Below, one piece after another: positions 40,416-50,689 of a DNA stretch of 64,000 nt. This DNA comes from Melanopsichium pennsylvanicum. Its lineage: Eukaryota; Basidiomycota; Ustilaginomycetes; Ustilaginales. The notes below the pieces were generated by a model. That model ran no database searches. It saw only the letters and a program-made list of their open reading frames with translations, and was not told where the DNA came from. A program made the translations under genes and the position numbers. Position 1 is the first letter of the stretch. Every line of letters begins with the position of its first letter. Location of the stretch: the NCBI GenBank assembly GCA_900208305.1, contig OAPG01000005.1:558001-622000 (forward strand), given 5' to 3'.

Positions 40416-41286
40416 CTCCTTGGCTGTCTCTCTGACTCTGTGATCCTTCTGTAGATACAGTCCCTTTGCCTCCATTTCCTGATGAGTGGCCTTTCCATTA
40501 CAATTTAAGGGAAAGCCTCGCCGTGTATCAAAATTGGTCCAACAACAACGATACTTCTGACATGATTAACAGCTCTGTCATGACTGGTTCGACCATATTA
40601 CAGGAATTAATAGCTAGTCACATGCGAATCAATCAATCAAACATGCTCTCACACGAAAACAAGAGCACCATGTAGGCAGACTTGGGACGGTACCACGCTT
40701 GAATCGGCCTTGATCGGCCGGGTTTGCGACATGATAATATCTGCTCGGCAGTTGCAACGGATCTTTCGGTAGACTCGTTTGAAATGGAACAGTAGCAGAG
40801 CATTGTTAGGCGCCTTGATCTGGGACAAGCAAATATATTGCTGCCGGCTGCCCAGGCGCCCAAGCAACATGATACCGCTATTTTGGACGCGTGGCGTGAA
40901 CGGACATTTGAGCTACAACAATGAGATAAGGTACGTATACTGTATTGTGCCGACAAAGCATGGTTTGTCGTCTATTCCATGCCAAGGCAAAACATGCCAA
41001 GGCAAAACGATAAGCGACAGCGAGACCTGCAAATTGTGTGCAAAAAAGGGTGCTTCTACGAAGAACGCCAATCAGAAGCGCAGTGCACTATAGAATCAAA
41101 ATTGGCCGGTTTCAAGCCGACTTGAGTGCCGGACAAAAGATAAGTTCATCCCAAGCAACCGTCGCATTGGAGGATTTGGGCTCTAGATTGGTATGATGAT
41201 CTTAACACAAGTCAGCGGCACCGATTCTTTCCTTCTTGACCTTGTTCCATCATCTCTTCGCCTCTCCTTTCCCTTGGACGCACAAC
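40416..41286. other. Intergenic region before the MFS gene
   Basis: About 870 bases. Contains an exact 15-base tandem duplication (40979-41008) and short inverted sequences, but no gene I can support. The last part is the promoter and leader of the transporter. Confidence 0.55.
40979..41008. repeat. Exact 15-base tandem duplication
   Basis: ATGCCAAGGCAAAAC occurs twice in direct succession at 40979-40993 and 40994-41008. A perfect copy suggests a recent event. Confidence 0.85.
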
Positions 41287-43023
41287 ATGACGCCGTCGAA
41301 TTCAAACGAGACGTCTGGCCTCTTGTCCTCCCCAAATCACGGACCAGACTATCATTCTACATCAAATCACACAAACCGCAACGACTCGGAATCATTATCC
41401 TCATCGCCCATACAGGCCGCTGACCAAGATCATGTCAAAGTCATGCCGCCTATGCGCAAGCTTGCGCCCTTACTCACTGCGCTCTGGGTGCCTGTTTTCG
41501 TCGCCAGTATGGATGGTACCGTCACTGCCACACTCATCTCTAGCATCAGCAGTTCTTTCAACGCCTCCGAGCAGGCGCAATGGTTAGGATCCGCCTACCT
41601 CCTTTCAGTTGCCTGCTTCACTCCCCTTTACGGTCGTCTCGCCGATATCGTCGGTCGCAAGAACTGCATGTTTATCGCGCTTACCTTCTTTACCTCGGGC
41701 ACGCTCCTTTGCGGTCTCTCTACCTCGATGAACATGCTCATCTTTGCCCGTGCGCTCGCCGGAATGGGTGGAGGAGGTCTCACCACAACCACCAGCATCG
41801 TCCTTTCCGACCTCGTACCCCTCAAGAACCGCGGCTTGCTTCAAGGTCTCACCAACATCATCTTTGGTCTTGGCTCTGGCCTGGGTGGTCCTATCGGTGG
41901 GTGGATGAACGACACCCTCGGTTGGCGCCGTGCATTCCTCATCCAGATTCCTCTTTTACTTGCTGACTATGTTCTCGCCATTGCCTTTGTCAACGTCAAT
42001 ACGCCCAACCCCCTCGTACGACAATCAACAAAGGACAAGATCAAATCCATCGACTTTTTTGGCGCATTCTCGCTCGTCCTTGGTCTTTCCAGCACCCTCA
42101 TATCGCTTTCCCTCATGAGCGCCAATGACATCCCCATCACACATCCATCCGTATGGATAGGATTCATCATTGGTCTTGCTAGCATCATCTTCTTCTTCTA
42201 CGCCGAAGCCAACATTGCACGCAACCCCATTTTACCACTTCGCCTCATCACTCAGCGTTCGGGCGCCGCGGTGGCTTTCGCCAACTTTTGCCTCTCCATC
42301 GTCTCGTTTGGCACCCTCTACCATTATCCGCTCTACTTTCAAGCGGTGAAGCTCGAAACTCCATCTCTAGCTGGGTTACATCTGATCCCCAACAGCATCG
42401 CCCTCAGTGTGGGCTCGGTGTTGGCTGGTGTCATCATGCGCAGCTCGGGCAGGTATTACACTTACAATCTTGCCAACGCTATACTTATCACGCTTTCCAT
42501 CGTATGCTTTACGTTGTATTCAAAGGGCAGCTCGGAAGCTTTCACATATGCCTCGATTGTTCCACATGGATTTGGTACAGCAGGTGTTCTCACATGCACG
42601 CTGATTGCATTGATCAATTCCGTCCCTCGTGCAGACGTCGCGGTGGCAACAAGTATGTCGTACATGGCGAGAAATACTGGCCAGATTTTGGGAGTTTCGG
42701 GTGGTGGAACACTGTTCCAAGCACTACTCAAGAGGCAGCTGAGGCAGAGGATTACGGGACGTGGGGCAGACAAGATCATCTCTGAAATCAGACACAAGAG
42801 CTCGATTGTGCCGACACTGCCAAAGGAGCTCAGGGATGCTGCAGTGGACAGTTATGCATTTGCGTTGAGATGGGTGTTTATAGGAATCGCGATCGTCAGT
42901 GTGGGTACAGTGATCGGGTGTGCGCTTATCGAAGATAAAGAGTTACCCAACTATGAGAATGCCAAACCTTCAGATGTTGATGATCACAATCAAGGCGAGG
43001 CTGTGGATCACAGCCCAAACTGA
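41287..43023 (+). CDS. MFS transporter, DHA2 family (Vba/Fnx1-like)
   Basis: Single exon of 578 residues with about 14 membrane spans, the DHA2 size class. Family motifs are visible: the loop 2-3 motif GRLADIVGRKN near residue 116 and the antiporter motif GLGSGLGGPIGG near residue 200, preceded by ARALAGMGGGGLTTTT. The closest groups I recognise are vacuolar basic amino acid transporters (Vba1/Fnx1) and drug:proton antiporters, and the sequence does not separate them with certainty. The cytosolic N-terminus contains ETSGLL, an acidic dileucine signal often used for sorting to the vacuole, which favours the first group. I chose the ATG at 41287; the open frame reaches further back to 41236 without an ATG. 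Its neighbour upstream is the NTPase-nuclease gene; no functional link is evident. Confidence 0.85.
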   Translation: MTPSNSNETSGLLSSPNHGPDYHSTSNHTNRNDSESLSSSPIQAADQDHVKVMPPMRKLAPLLTALWVPVFVASMDGTVTATLISSISSSFNASEQAQWLGSAYLLSVACFTPLYGRLADIVGRKNCMFIALTFFTSGTLLCGLSTSMNMLIFARALAGMGGGGLTTTTSIVLSDLVPLKNRGLLQGLTNIIFGLGSGLGGPIGGWMNDTLGWRRAFLIQIPLLLADYVLAIAFVNVNTPNPLVRQSTKDKIKSIDFFGAFSLVLGLSSTLISLSLMSANDIPITHPSVWIGFIIGLASIIFFFYAEANIARNPILPLRLITQRSGAAVAFANFCLSIVSFGTLYHYPLYFQAVKLETPSLAGLHLIPNSIALSVGSVLAGVIMRSSGRYYTYNLANAILITLSIVCFTLYSKGSSEAFTYASIVPHGFGTAGVLTCTLIALINSVPRADVAVATSMSYMARNTGQILGVSGGGTLFQALLKRQLRQRITGRGADKIISEIRHKSSIVPTLPKELRDAAVDSYAFALRWVFIGIAIVSVGTVIGCALIEDKELPNYENAKPSDVDDHNQGEAVDHSPN

Positions 43024-43468
43024 TGACCTAATTGCTTAGAGATACATACAAAAGAATCTCGTAAAAGATTGCTCTTTCATCTTACAATGGATGTGATACC
43101 ATCGAATCCAAATTTCTTACCGATACCATGTCAAGGTGTGAGCTGTAATTGGGCAACGAATGAGGTGAGAGTTGTACAGTATGTACAGTACAGTACAATA
43201 CAGTACAGTACAATACAGTACAGTAAATCCTGTACAATATAATGAAGCGATGCATTAGTGGGAGGTATTGGTTGAGAATCAAGATGCATTACTTTACGCG
43301 GCACGCGACTTGGCGAAAAGTGTGTTAATGCTGTTGCACTTTGACGAGCTGCACACATCACAACTTTCCGTCTCGATACCATCACCTATATCTGCCTTCT
43401 CGCTTAAATCTTCCTTGAATCTACTGAGAGCTCCCTGCATTATTCTCTTCCGAATCTTCTGGTCAGGT
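43024..43468. other. Intergenic region MFS to APC10
   Basis: About 445 bases in which the middle is taken up by a GTACA-type pentanucleotide array. An in-frame ATG at 43328 could start APC10 earlier. Confidence 0.6.
43174..43227. repeat. TACAG pentanucleotide array
   Basis: About ten imperfect units of TACAG/TACAA with TGTAC at the ends. Because TAC and GTA are complementary, the array can also fold on itself (GTAC is a palindrome). A related ACTGT/GCTGT array occurs near 53190. Confidence 0.85.
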
Positions 43469-44496
43469 ATGGAGCAAGCTGCGGCCTCAAGCTCAAGTTT
43501 TGGTCCAGCCGTTCCACCGCAAACATCAAGCGCCAAGCGCAAACGCCCTCGACGGATCTACGATGTGGAAGGTACGTCGTCATGTTCTATCCAGCATCCT
43601 TCGCTGTCTCTTCACTGACCCTTACATACGCATTTACCTTATCGCACGCTTTAACAGACCGGACGACCAAGATCGACGTAGGTTTCACCTCAGGCACATC
43701 ATGGACGCTTTCCTCGTACAAATCCGGCTCGGGTGTGGCCGAATTACGTTCTGCCGATTTGACCAAGCTATGGCAAAGCGATGGCAGCCAACCACACTTG
43801 ATCAATATCCAATTCTCTCGTCGAACCTGTGTGACGCATCTATCTTTCTACCTTGACGTCAAACAGGACGATTCGTACACACCTACAAAGATCGCCATCA
43901 AGGCAGGGACGAATTACCACGATTTGACATTGGTTAGACAGAGGAGCTTCGAATCTCCGCAAGGATGGAAGCATTTCAACATGACTCCACCTGAAAGTGT
44001 GGATGCGTCCACGAATGAAGAGGATGAAGAAGATGTCGAGGAGCAAAAGACCGGAGAGGATGAAGAAGTGGGCAGAAATCCAATGTTGGGACAAGACAAT
44101 GAGGAGGAAGAAGGTGACGATGATGAGGGAGAGAGAGAAGGGATCAGAGTTTGGTTGATACAGGTATGTATTCTCGCCAATCACCTGAACGGTAAAGATA
44201 CGCACATTAGGAGGTTGATCGTCTTCGGACCCAAGGCAGGCACATCTACGATCCACCAAGGACCCAATTTACTCAAACGTGGGCCAACCAATAAACTTAC
44301 AAAATCTGTCGCGACATCAAGAGCACGAGGAGCGCAAACGTCTATTCCACGTGGTCCGAATGTTACTCTGGCTCAATTGCTCTCTATACAAAGACAAACA
44401 GCAGGAGGAGCCGAGGATGGGACAGATGACGCGGATGGTGAAGTTGCACCACCATGGCGTACTTCTGCACTCAATCTTTTTGGTAATATTCGTTGA
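43469..44496 (+). CDS. APC10: Anaphase-promoting complex subunit 10 (Doc1)
   Basis: Two exons, 43469-43571 and 43658-44496, give 313 residues. APC10/Doc1 is the DOC-domain subunit that, together with the coactivator, helps the APC/C ubiquitin ligase hold its substrates. The DOC fold is clear: SGTSWTLSSYKSGSGVAELR, then LWQSDGSQPHLINIQF, LSFYLDVKQDDSYTPTKIAI and, after an acidic insertion of about 60 residues, IRVWLIQVCILANHLNGKDTHIRRL. The protein ends in Ile-Arg, the IR tail by which APC10 docks on Cdc27/APC3. An in-frame ATG at 43328 would add 47 residues rich in Leu/Ser; I prefer 43469. The tail after the DOC domain (about 90 residues) is longer than in yeast or human. Confidence 0.9.
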
Positions 44497-44849
44497 TCCG
44501 CTTGTTCATCTCCTCGCATACAATCTGACGTTCGGACTCTGTTTGAAACAATGTACTTTTACCAACCGCCGCAAGCAAATCCAACGATGTGCCACTGAAT
44601 CATCATCATCGCTTTGTCACACACCACACACCTCTCGATCCAAGGCGCAGGCCTACAACACAAGGCCCCGCGACCAAACAGGTTGAGATAGAATGGTGTT
44701 GTTACATGCGATTTCCACGCATTTGACCGGCGGACAATTGCTAGTTTGTCAAATATACCAGCCTTTTTTTTTTTGAACAGTAGACTTGATAGTGCAGAAA
44801 CGATTCATGTGCTAGCTAGTCCATCGTGTGTTGGAAGCGTTTGTGTGAT
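44497..44849. other. Convergent 3' region APC10 / TIM13
   Basis: About 350 bases with a short T run (44765-44774). No gene recognised. Confidence 0.6.
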
Positions 44850-45287
44850 TTAGAGACCGGCCTCAGCAATGGTACCTGCAGCCCTCTCGTTACCCACTCT
44901 ACGAACGTAGGTACTGGAAACGATGTTGAAAGCTTCAAAATACCTCTCCATGCATCGTGTCAAACAGGTCTGCTCTTTGCCTGACAAATTGGCGCCGGGA
45001 GCGGGAATGCATTTGGTGTAGCATTTTTCGGTGGCTTTTGTAATGAGTTGTTGCGCATTGGCCATGGCCAGTTCGGAGGATCTGCAAGATTGGAAACCCC
45101 GGCATCGAAATGATGGATTTGTTGGATGTCAGTGTGAATGTAAAGAAGAGAGAAGGAGGGGAGGCAATTGTGGAAGAAAAAAAATAGCTTACACTTGCTG
45201 CTTGATGGCTTCTTTGCGTTCAGCCGAAGTGGAATTGTTGGCACTGCCGGCGGCGTTCTTGCCTCCTGTTAATGAGCTGAGATCCAT
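44850..45287 (-). CDS. TIM13: Mitochondrial intermembrane space chaperone Tim13
   Basis: Two exons on the minus strand, 45287-45193 and 45081-44850, give 108 residues; yeast Tim13 has 105. The twin Cx3C motif is complete: C52-x3-C56 (CYTKC) and C71-x3-C75 (CLTRC). The N-terminus MDLSSLTGG and the helix SELAMANAQQLITKATEKC follow yeast Tim13 closely. Tim13 forms a hexamer with Tim8 in the intermembrane space and escorts hydrophobic precursors such as Tim23. The intron splits a Val codon (donor GTAAGC, acceptor TTGCAG). The gene pairs divergently with tafazzin. Confidence 0.93.
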
Positions 45288-45883
45288 GTTAAAATATATG
45301 TGTGTGTATGGTGGTTGTGAATGAAAGACCTTTATTTTGGGAAAGTGATGAGTGGAGTGGAAGGCTTTCGGTAGTCGGACGAGCATGCTTTGCATATCCT
45401 TCTCAACCAAAGACCGCATTGATTGATTATGTCAGCTTTGCGAATCTCAAAATATGCAAAGAGGCAGAGGCAACGGCAATCAACCGATCGATCGATGCAG
45501 ATTATTGGACGGACAAAGAAGGGTCCGATTCTAGCCGAACCATTCTCATTTGCCAATGCTCAGCAGAAACCATCCTTCTTGATCATCAACTTGTTCCTCA
45601 TCCTACCACCGAGGGCGTGCCAGAGCCGGAGCTCAACCGCTTCACATAGGCTTTTCGGGAAAAACACCACAACTTTGTCTCGTATCACAAACGACCTCCT
45701 CGGCCTCTCACTCGGATTGCGGATTTAGGTAGCCGGCGGTCTGATTCCAGACCTTGTCCACCTTGACAACCAGCTCGTTTGAATAAAGGAAGCTTCAACA
45801 CTGGCAAAGTTACAGCTCGCACAATCGCCATCCTCATTTCACTTGGATCTCACCTGCGTTAAGTGGCTGACAAGTTCGACACC
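45288..45883. other. Divergent promoter region TIM13 / TAZ1
   Basis: About 600 bases between the start codons. No gene recognised. Confidence 0.6.
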
Positions 45884-47068
45884 ATGGTCTGGTCAACAGC
45901 TAGAGTATTAAAACCCTTCACAGCAGCAGTAACAAGCTCTTTCACAGCTTCATCACCATCATCTGGCTCTCGGTTGCCCCGTGTTGCTGCTGCATCAATG
46001 TCGTCTTCGGCCTCCGCTTTGTCTTCGACGACATACACCATTCGTGCGGTCGCCGCTTTTTCCAGAGCTATCTTGCGTTACGGCTGTCGTAACGTCACTG
46101 TGCGAGGTCTTGACCGTTTCCTGTCCCATCTCCATTCTCCCAAGCGGATCGCAGCCAATCGTGGCCTCCTCACCTACTGCAACCACATCTCGGTGCTCGA
46201 CGAACCAACCATTTGGGGCACACTTCCTCCTTCCACATTTCGCAACCCCGACACGGTGCGATGGACACTGGGAGCATCGGATATCATGTTCACCAACCCA
46301 TTCTTGAGCACCTTCTTCCGCAATGGTCAATGTATAGAAACCCTTCGCGGTGGCGGTATCTACCAAAAGGCCATCGACACTTCGATCGAGAAACTCAACA
46401 AAGCCAAATGGATCCATCTCTTCCCCGAAGGCTACGTCAACGTAAGCACAAGTACCAAGCTGCGCAGGTTCAAATGGGGGATAGCAAGGATGTTGTTGGA
46501 AGCCAAAACCGTTCCTACGGTTGTACCCATTTGGATCTCGGGTTTCGACCGGATGATGCCTGAACCGCGTGACAAGCCAAAATGGCTGCCACGTTTTGGT
46601 CATGATGTGACCATCACCTTTGGCGAACCCATCTCAGATGTATTGGAACCCGTAATCAAAGCCATCAATGAATCCGGAGGAGATATCGCTCCGCAAGAAC
46701 TATTACCCAAACCCCTGAGGTATGTTCCAGAAGTGCTAGGTGGAGGAACTGAGGGTTCGGTACGGGGAAATAGATCGATACCGCAGCAAGTGGCGACAGA
46801 ATGGAATACGGCAACGTTGGTACAGAGCGTCCACGGTTCTGCGAGTAGGGATGGGGAAAGTGCACGTTTGGCGCTGGCAAGGTCGCAACTCGCCGCACTG
46901 TTGAGGTATCATTTAGGCCTGGTGGGTGTGGAACAGAGAAGAGCGGATGGATTCCAGTATCCCGAACAAGACGGATCCTTGGTTCACACAGAAAGTCTCG
47001 GTACCCGGAGTCAAGACGAAAAAAACAACGTGCTGCGCGACCGAGAACGCAAGAAGACCGGCGTCTGA
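45884..47068 (+). CDS. TAZ1: Tafazzin (cardiolipin transacylase)
   Basis: Single exon of 394 residues from the ATG at 45884. Tafazzin remodels cardiolipin by transferring acyl chains from other phospholipids and sits on membranes facing the mitochondrial intermembrane space. The acyltransferase motif HX4D is present as NHISVLDEP (His101, Asp106), followed by the tafazzin blocks RWTLGASDIMFTNPFLSTFF, NGQCIETLRGGGIYQ and WIHLFPEGYVN. The N-terminus before the domain is Ser/Ala/Arg-rich. The C-terminal hundred residues are charged and unrecognised. The frame upstream of 45884 opens with GTG and is not needed. Confidence 0.94.
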   Translation: MVWSTARVLKPFTAAVTSSFTASSPSSGSRLPRVAAASMSSSASALSSTTYTIRAVAAFSRAILRYGCRNVTVRGLDRFLSHLHSPKRIAANRGLLTYCNHISVLDEPTIWGTLPPSTFRNPDTVRWTLGASDIMFTNPFLSTFFRNGQCIETLRGGGIYQKAIDTSIEKLNKAKWIHLFPEGYVNVSTSTKLRRFKWGIARMLLEAKTVPTVVPIWISGFDRMMPEPRDKPKWLPRFGHDVTITFGEPISDVLEPVIKAINESGGDIAPQELLPKPLRYVPEVLGGGTEGSVRGNRSIPQQVATEWNTATLVQSVHGSASRDGESARLALARSQLAALLRYHLGLVGVEQRRADGFQYPEQDGSLVHTESLGTRSQDEKNNVLRDRERKKTGV

Positions 47069-47273
47069 ACTTGATCACAACAATGACAAGATGGCAAGAT
47101 GACGACGACGACGACAACGATCTCTTGCAAATGTACACAAAGTATATACCCCCTAAACTCAATCGAATATTGACATCTCTTCATCATCTTGAAGGTGTTA
47201 CAGTATCAAGGAGGAGTGAACGTAACTTTCTTGTGAGCGGAAGGGAGAGGGAGATGGAGACAGAGAGATGCTA

Positions 47274-48722
47274 CTAGAGCTTGAAAACGTCGTCGTGTTT
47301 CAAACCGATCTTGTTGAGAATGCCTTTGAGTTGTCCCTGCGTTTGACCATCTCTCGACTTTGGACCTGCGATGGCATCTACCATGCCATCTGGTCCTGAA
47401 ACTAATACTAGCGTTCTCCCCACTTTGCTGCCGGTCTCCTGCTGCTGCGCAAGACAAGCTGTTTCAAGATGCTGCTGGGTGATCCTGCCTTGATACACGG
47501 GGATTTTAACTTCACTGTGTTCAGAGGTCAGCTGTAGCTTTGGATGCGAACTTGACCCAATTTGGTTCAAGAATGGAATCCAAGAAACAAGAGATGCACT
47601 ATTAAGACTGGATGTTGTTGGTATGAGCTGTCCAATCGAAGCGCTATCCGCAGGGGTGAACCTTTTTGGGTTGGAAAGACGTTCCGCAAACACCTTTACA
47701 TTAACGTTATCCTTATTGCTATTTGCAATCGCGTGTAATTGCGGCAATAATAGAGCGTTCTCCAAATCCTTGGTCGCATATAGTACGTCGATCTTTGGCA
47801 ATACTTGAACCCTCATATCCGATTCTGTCAACCCATCACTAGCGTGATTAGGTCGACCATAAACATTGGTAAGCAACTGATATGCGGGTGTAACACCCGT
47901 CCCACCAACCACCATGACGATCCGATCCGGAACACTTCCACGTCCATCACGGTTGAAAGTCCAAGTATCCACCGGACCTCTCACTTCAATTTGAGCTAAG
48001 CTTGGGTTAGGTTGTGTTCGATGTAGCATTTTACCCAATTCTCCGTCCGGATAACGTTTGACGATCAGATCCAACACTTGCTTTTCCTGCTTGGTAGCAT
48101 CTTTCAACGAAGCAGCATTGGAGCCGGGTAAGGTGTCATAAAGAGGAGTGTAAGCACGTTCAATCACAAGCGCGGGTTCTTTGATGTAGACGCTTCGGAT
48201 TCTTAATCTTTGCTTGATATCGTTGACGGGTGTAGAGGAAAAGAAAGAAGCAGAGGCGGATGCGGATGCGGATGCGGGAAGCGCTATTTGGAGCAGCTTG
48301 TGTACTGAAGCGGTGTGTGGATCGGGATAATAGCTTGAATTTGCGAGCGGGAGTGGATGATGGGTGTAAGGCTCGAGCTTGCCTGAGATTGAGGTAGATT
48401 TTGAGCCAGAGGGGTTGGTGCCGGTAAACGTGGAATAGAGTTCGAGGGCAGGCGGCATAGCCAAGACGATAGCTGCGGAGGCAAGGATCATGTTGATATA
48501 GCTCAAAGGACCACTTGTGGAAGATGCTTTGGCGCCAGAGGAGCTCGACGAGGAGGAGCCAGGCGAAGTTGGGGAGAGATGCAGCTGTTCATTTCCACGA
48601 GAGGATGTGTGGAGCGTTCGCCTGGTAGGTGAGATTGCAAGTGGTACAGCAAAGATGCTGGGTTCAAGGCGGCGCATGGCCTGGGTCGATAGTTGTGATG
48701 TTCTCTGTGCTGACAATACCAT
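47274..48722 (-). CDS. Mitochondrial FAD/NAD-binding oxidoreductase, Cyc2-like
   Basis: Single exon of 482 residues from the ATG at 48722; the frame extends 14 codons upstream but opens with TTG. The N-terminus is basic and lacks acidic residues up to about 40, as in a mitochondrial presequence, and a membrane span lies near residues 76-95. The flavin-reductase fold is shown by IERAYTPLYD (about 187-196, the R-x-Y-[ST] FAD site), the NAD motif VVGGTGVTPAYQLL (about 272-285) and VLVSGPDGMVDAI near the end, with VFKL at the C-terminus. It belongs to the ferredoxin-reductase/cytochrome b5 reductase superfamily. The single anchor, the length and the divergent linker resemble yeast Cyc2, a heme-handling flavoprotein needed for cytochrome c maturation; a plain b5 reductase remains possible. 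A Ser-Ala repeat (about residues 152-160) is a local oddity. Confidence 0.75.
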   Translation of the reverse strand: MVLSAQRTSQLSTQAMRRLEPSIFAVPLAISPTRRTLHTSSRGNEQLHLSPTSPGSSSSSSSGAKASSTSGPLSYINMILASAAIVLAMPPALELYSTFTGTNPSGSKSTSISGKLEPYTHHPLPLANSSYYPDPHTASVHKLLQIALPASASASASASFFSSTPVNDIKQRLRIRSVYIKEPALVIERAYTPLYDTLPGSNAASLKDATKQEKQVLDLIVKRYPDGELGKMLHRTQPNPSLAQIEVRGPVDTWTFNRDGRGSVPDRIVMVVGGTGVTPAYQLLTNVYGRPNHASDGLTESDMRVQVLPKIDVLYATKDLENALLLPQLHAIANSNKDNVNVKVFAERLSNPKRFTPADSASIGQLIPTTSSLNSASLVSWIPFLNQIGSSSHPKLQLTSEHSEVKIPVYQGRITQQHLETACLAQQQETGSKVGRTLVLVSGPDGMVDAIAGPKSRDGQTQGQLKGILNKIGLKHDDVFKL

Positions 48723-49099
48723 TCTTCGTGGCGATAGACCGAGGTTGATATGTTTCCGTGACAAGTCAGAACAAGGTGGAGCACAATCGAGCCAAAAACA
48801 AAAAAATGAAATTGGCTTAGTAACGTTAAGAATTGCCGTAAAATTATGCCGAAGTTCAACATTGTTAGATTATACGGCTGTCACAAACTTGAAAATGAAA
48901 AAAAAAAATCATTACTAAGAATACCGTTAATTGAGTTTGGCACTAATTTACCCCGCGTGGGTAACACAAATGCATCTGCCCTTGTTAAACCAGATGAAAC
49001 GCCGACTCAACCGTGTTCTGCTACTTTGTCGTCACCTTCATCTCGACCATAACGACATCCTCTTTTCACACTGATTTTGTTGGGTGTAGTGTGGAAAAG
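48723..49099. other. Divergent promoter region
   Basis: About 380 bases between the Cyc2-like gene and the EEP-family gene. It includes an A-rich run near 48894-48909. No gene recognised. Confidence 0.6.
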
Positions 49100-50689
49100 A
49101 TGCGTCACCGAAGTTTGACAGCACTACTTCTGCTATCCACTTTGTCCCTCACCCTCCTCCTCTACTTGCGATTCCGGACATATGATCTTGTCTCTGTGGG
49201 CCTATGTCGTGTTGCCCCTTTCTCCAACCCTTGCTCTTCCAAATTCAGCGTCATGAATCCAACCTCTTCCAACGAAGCTGGTATCATCAAGATTCACCCC
49301 GGTCGTGAACGAGGTCGCATCACCCTCAGCATTGGTTCGATCAACGTTCGTTACTCTCGCAATGCGGCCTACGACTCTACCCAATCCATGCTTTCCTCTC
49401 TTCAGAACCTTCTCACAGCTGCTCGTAAGGGTGAAGGTCCATCTCAATTCGCCTCGGTCATCGACCCATATGCTGTCGCATCGCCATATCTTATGCAACA
49501 ATACAGAGGAGAGCGCAGCTGGCTATTACGAGGACCCAAGATGGCTGACGTGCCCCTCTTCCACGATTGGGACATTTTTGCATTCCAAGAAGTTCTTGAT
49601 GGACAGTATAACAACTTGATCAACTGGCTTGGCGAGGAGTACGATCATGCGGGAGTAGGAAGGGATGACGGAAAAAGGGCAGGCGAGGCTGTACCTGTGT
49701 TTTGGCGCAGAGACACGTTTGAATTGGTCAATAAAGACAATGGAGGAATTGGTGAGACGGGAGTAGAGCACTTCTGGCTGAGTGCAACACCCGAGATTGT
49801 TGCAAGTGTCGGATGGGATGCAGCGTTGACTAGGATGTGCACGCACGTGAGTTTGAGACTATTGGCGACGGACGAGGTGATTCATGTCTTCTCTACGCAC
49901 TATGATCATCAGGGAGTCGTTGCCAGAGCAAAGAGTTCCGAGTTGATCGTCGATCGCGCTCGCAAAGCTTCTGAAAACACCAAAGCCTTCTACAAGACTC
50001 AATCTTTTCCCAATCAACTGGAGGAGCCACTTGTTGTGCTCATCGGCGACCTCAACAGTCCGCGCAACGAAGGTTCTTGGTCTACCCTTGTTTCCCCTCA
50101 CTACGACCTTCCTGCTAATTCGACCGGTTCCACTTTCCTCGATACAGCGCTTTCAATGCCGAGTCGCTTCACCTCGCCTTTGCTGACGGATAATGAAGAC
50201 CCACATCGCTCAGAGCTCGCCTCGGGTCAAAAACTACCTCGCCCTCCACCCACCGATGCGAGTCAAGCTGGCATCCTCTCTGAACCATTAGGACCTTTGA
50301 GGACGTTTACTGACTTTCAACCAAGTCCAAGAAAAGCCATTGATGACAGAATCGACTTTATCATGCTTCTCGATAATCAGGCTGTATTGGATCAGACAAG
50401 AAAAGATACCAAATTGGATCATTCAATTTCGCCTCCTCCACCTCAAAAGGCTGGTTCAGCGGTAGTCTTTGCTCGTCAAGTGACCTCCACTTCCGATGCA
50501 TCAAATTTCAAGACGATCGAGGACAAGGTAGAGCTGAAAAAGAGTCAAACTCAAGAGGCAATGGATGAAAGATGGAGAATTCGATCCTTCGGTACACTAC
50601 CAAATTGGAGTGAAGGCGATGCAGGATTCCTTATATCTGATCATAGGCCTGTCATGGCTAGAATTCAGCGAAACATCAACATCGTCTGA
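49100..50689 (+). CDS. Membrane-anchored endonuclease/exonuclease/phosphatase-family protein
   Basis: Single exon of 529 residues from the ATG at 49100; further upstream the frame has only a GTG. Residues 6-24 (LTALLLLSTLSLTLLLYLR) form a signal anchor or uncleaved signal peptide. The rest is a DNase I-like (EEP) domain with the catalytic set visible: Asn82 in GSINVRY, Glu164 in FAFQEV, His267 in THYDHQG, Asp317 and Asn319 in GDLNSP and the Asp-His pair in SDHRPV near the C-terminus. Members hydrolyse phosphodiester bonds in nucleic acids, inositol phosphates or sphingomyelin. The sequence does not tell which substrate applies. A lumenal or extracellular domain is likely. An insertion of about 120 residues precedes the last motif. 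Confidence 0.82.
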   Translation: MRHRSLTALLLLSTLSLTLLLYLRFRTYDLVSVGLCRVAPFSNPCSSKFSVMNPTSSNEAGIIKIHPGRERGRITLSIGSINVRYSRNAAYDSTQSMLSSLQNLLTAARKGEGPSQFASVIDPYAVASPYLMQQYRGERSWLLRGPKMADVPLFHDWDIFAFQEVLDGQYNNLINWLGEEYDHAGVGRDDGKRAGEAVPVFWRRDTFELVNKDNGGIGETGVEHFWLSATPEIVASVGWDAALTRMCTHVSLRLLATDEVIHVFSTHYDHQGVVARAKSSELIVDRARKASENTKAFYKTQSFPNQLEEPLVVLIGDLNSPRNEGSWSTLVSPHYDLPANSTGSTFLDTALSMPSRFTSPLLTDNEDPHRSELASGQKLPRPPPTDASQAGILSEPLGPLRTFTDFQPSPRKAIDDRIDFIMLLDNQAVLDQTRKDTKLDHSISPPPPQKAGSAVVFARQVTSTSDASNFKTIEDKVELKKSQTQEAMDERWRIRSFGTLPNWSEGDAGFLISDHRPVMARIQRNINIV

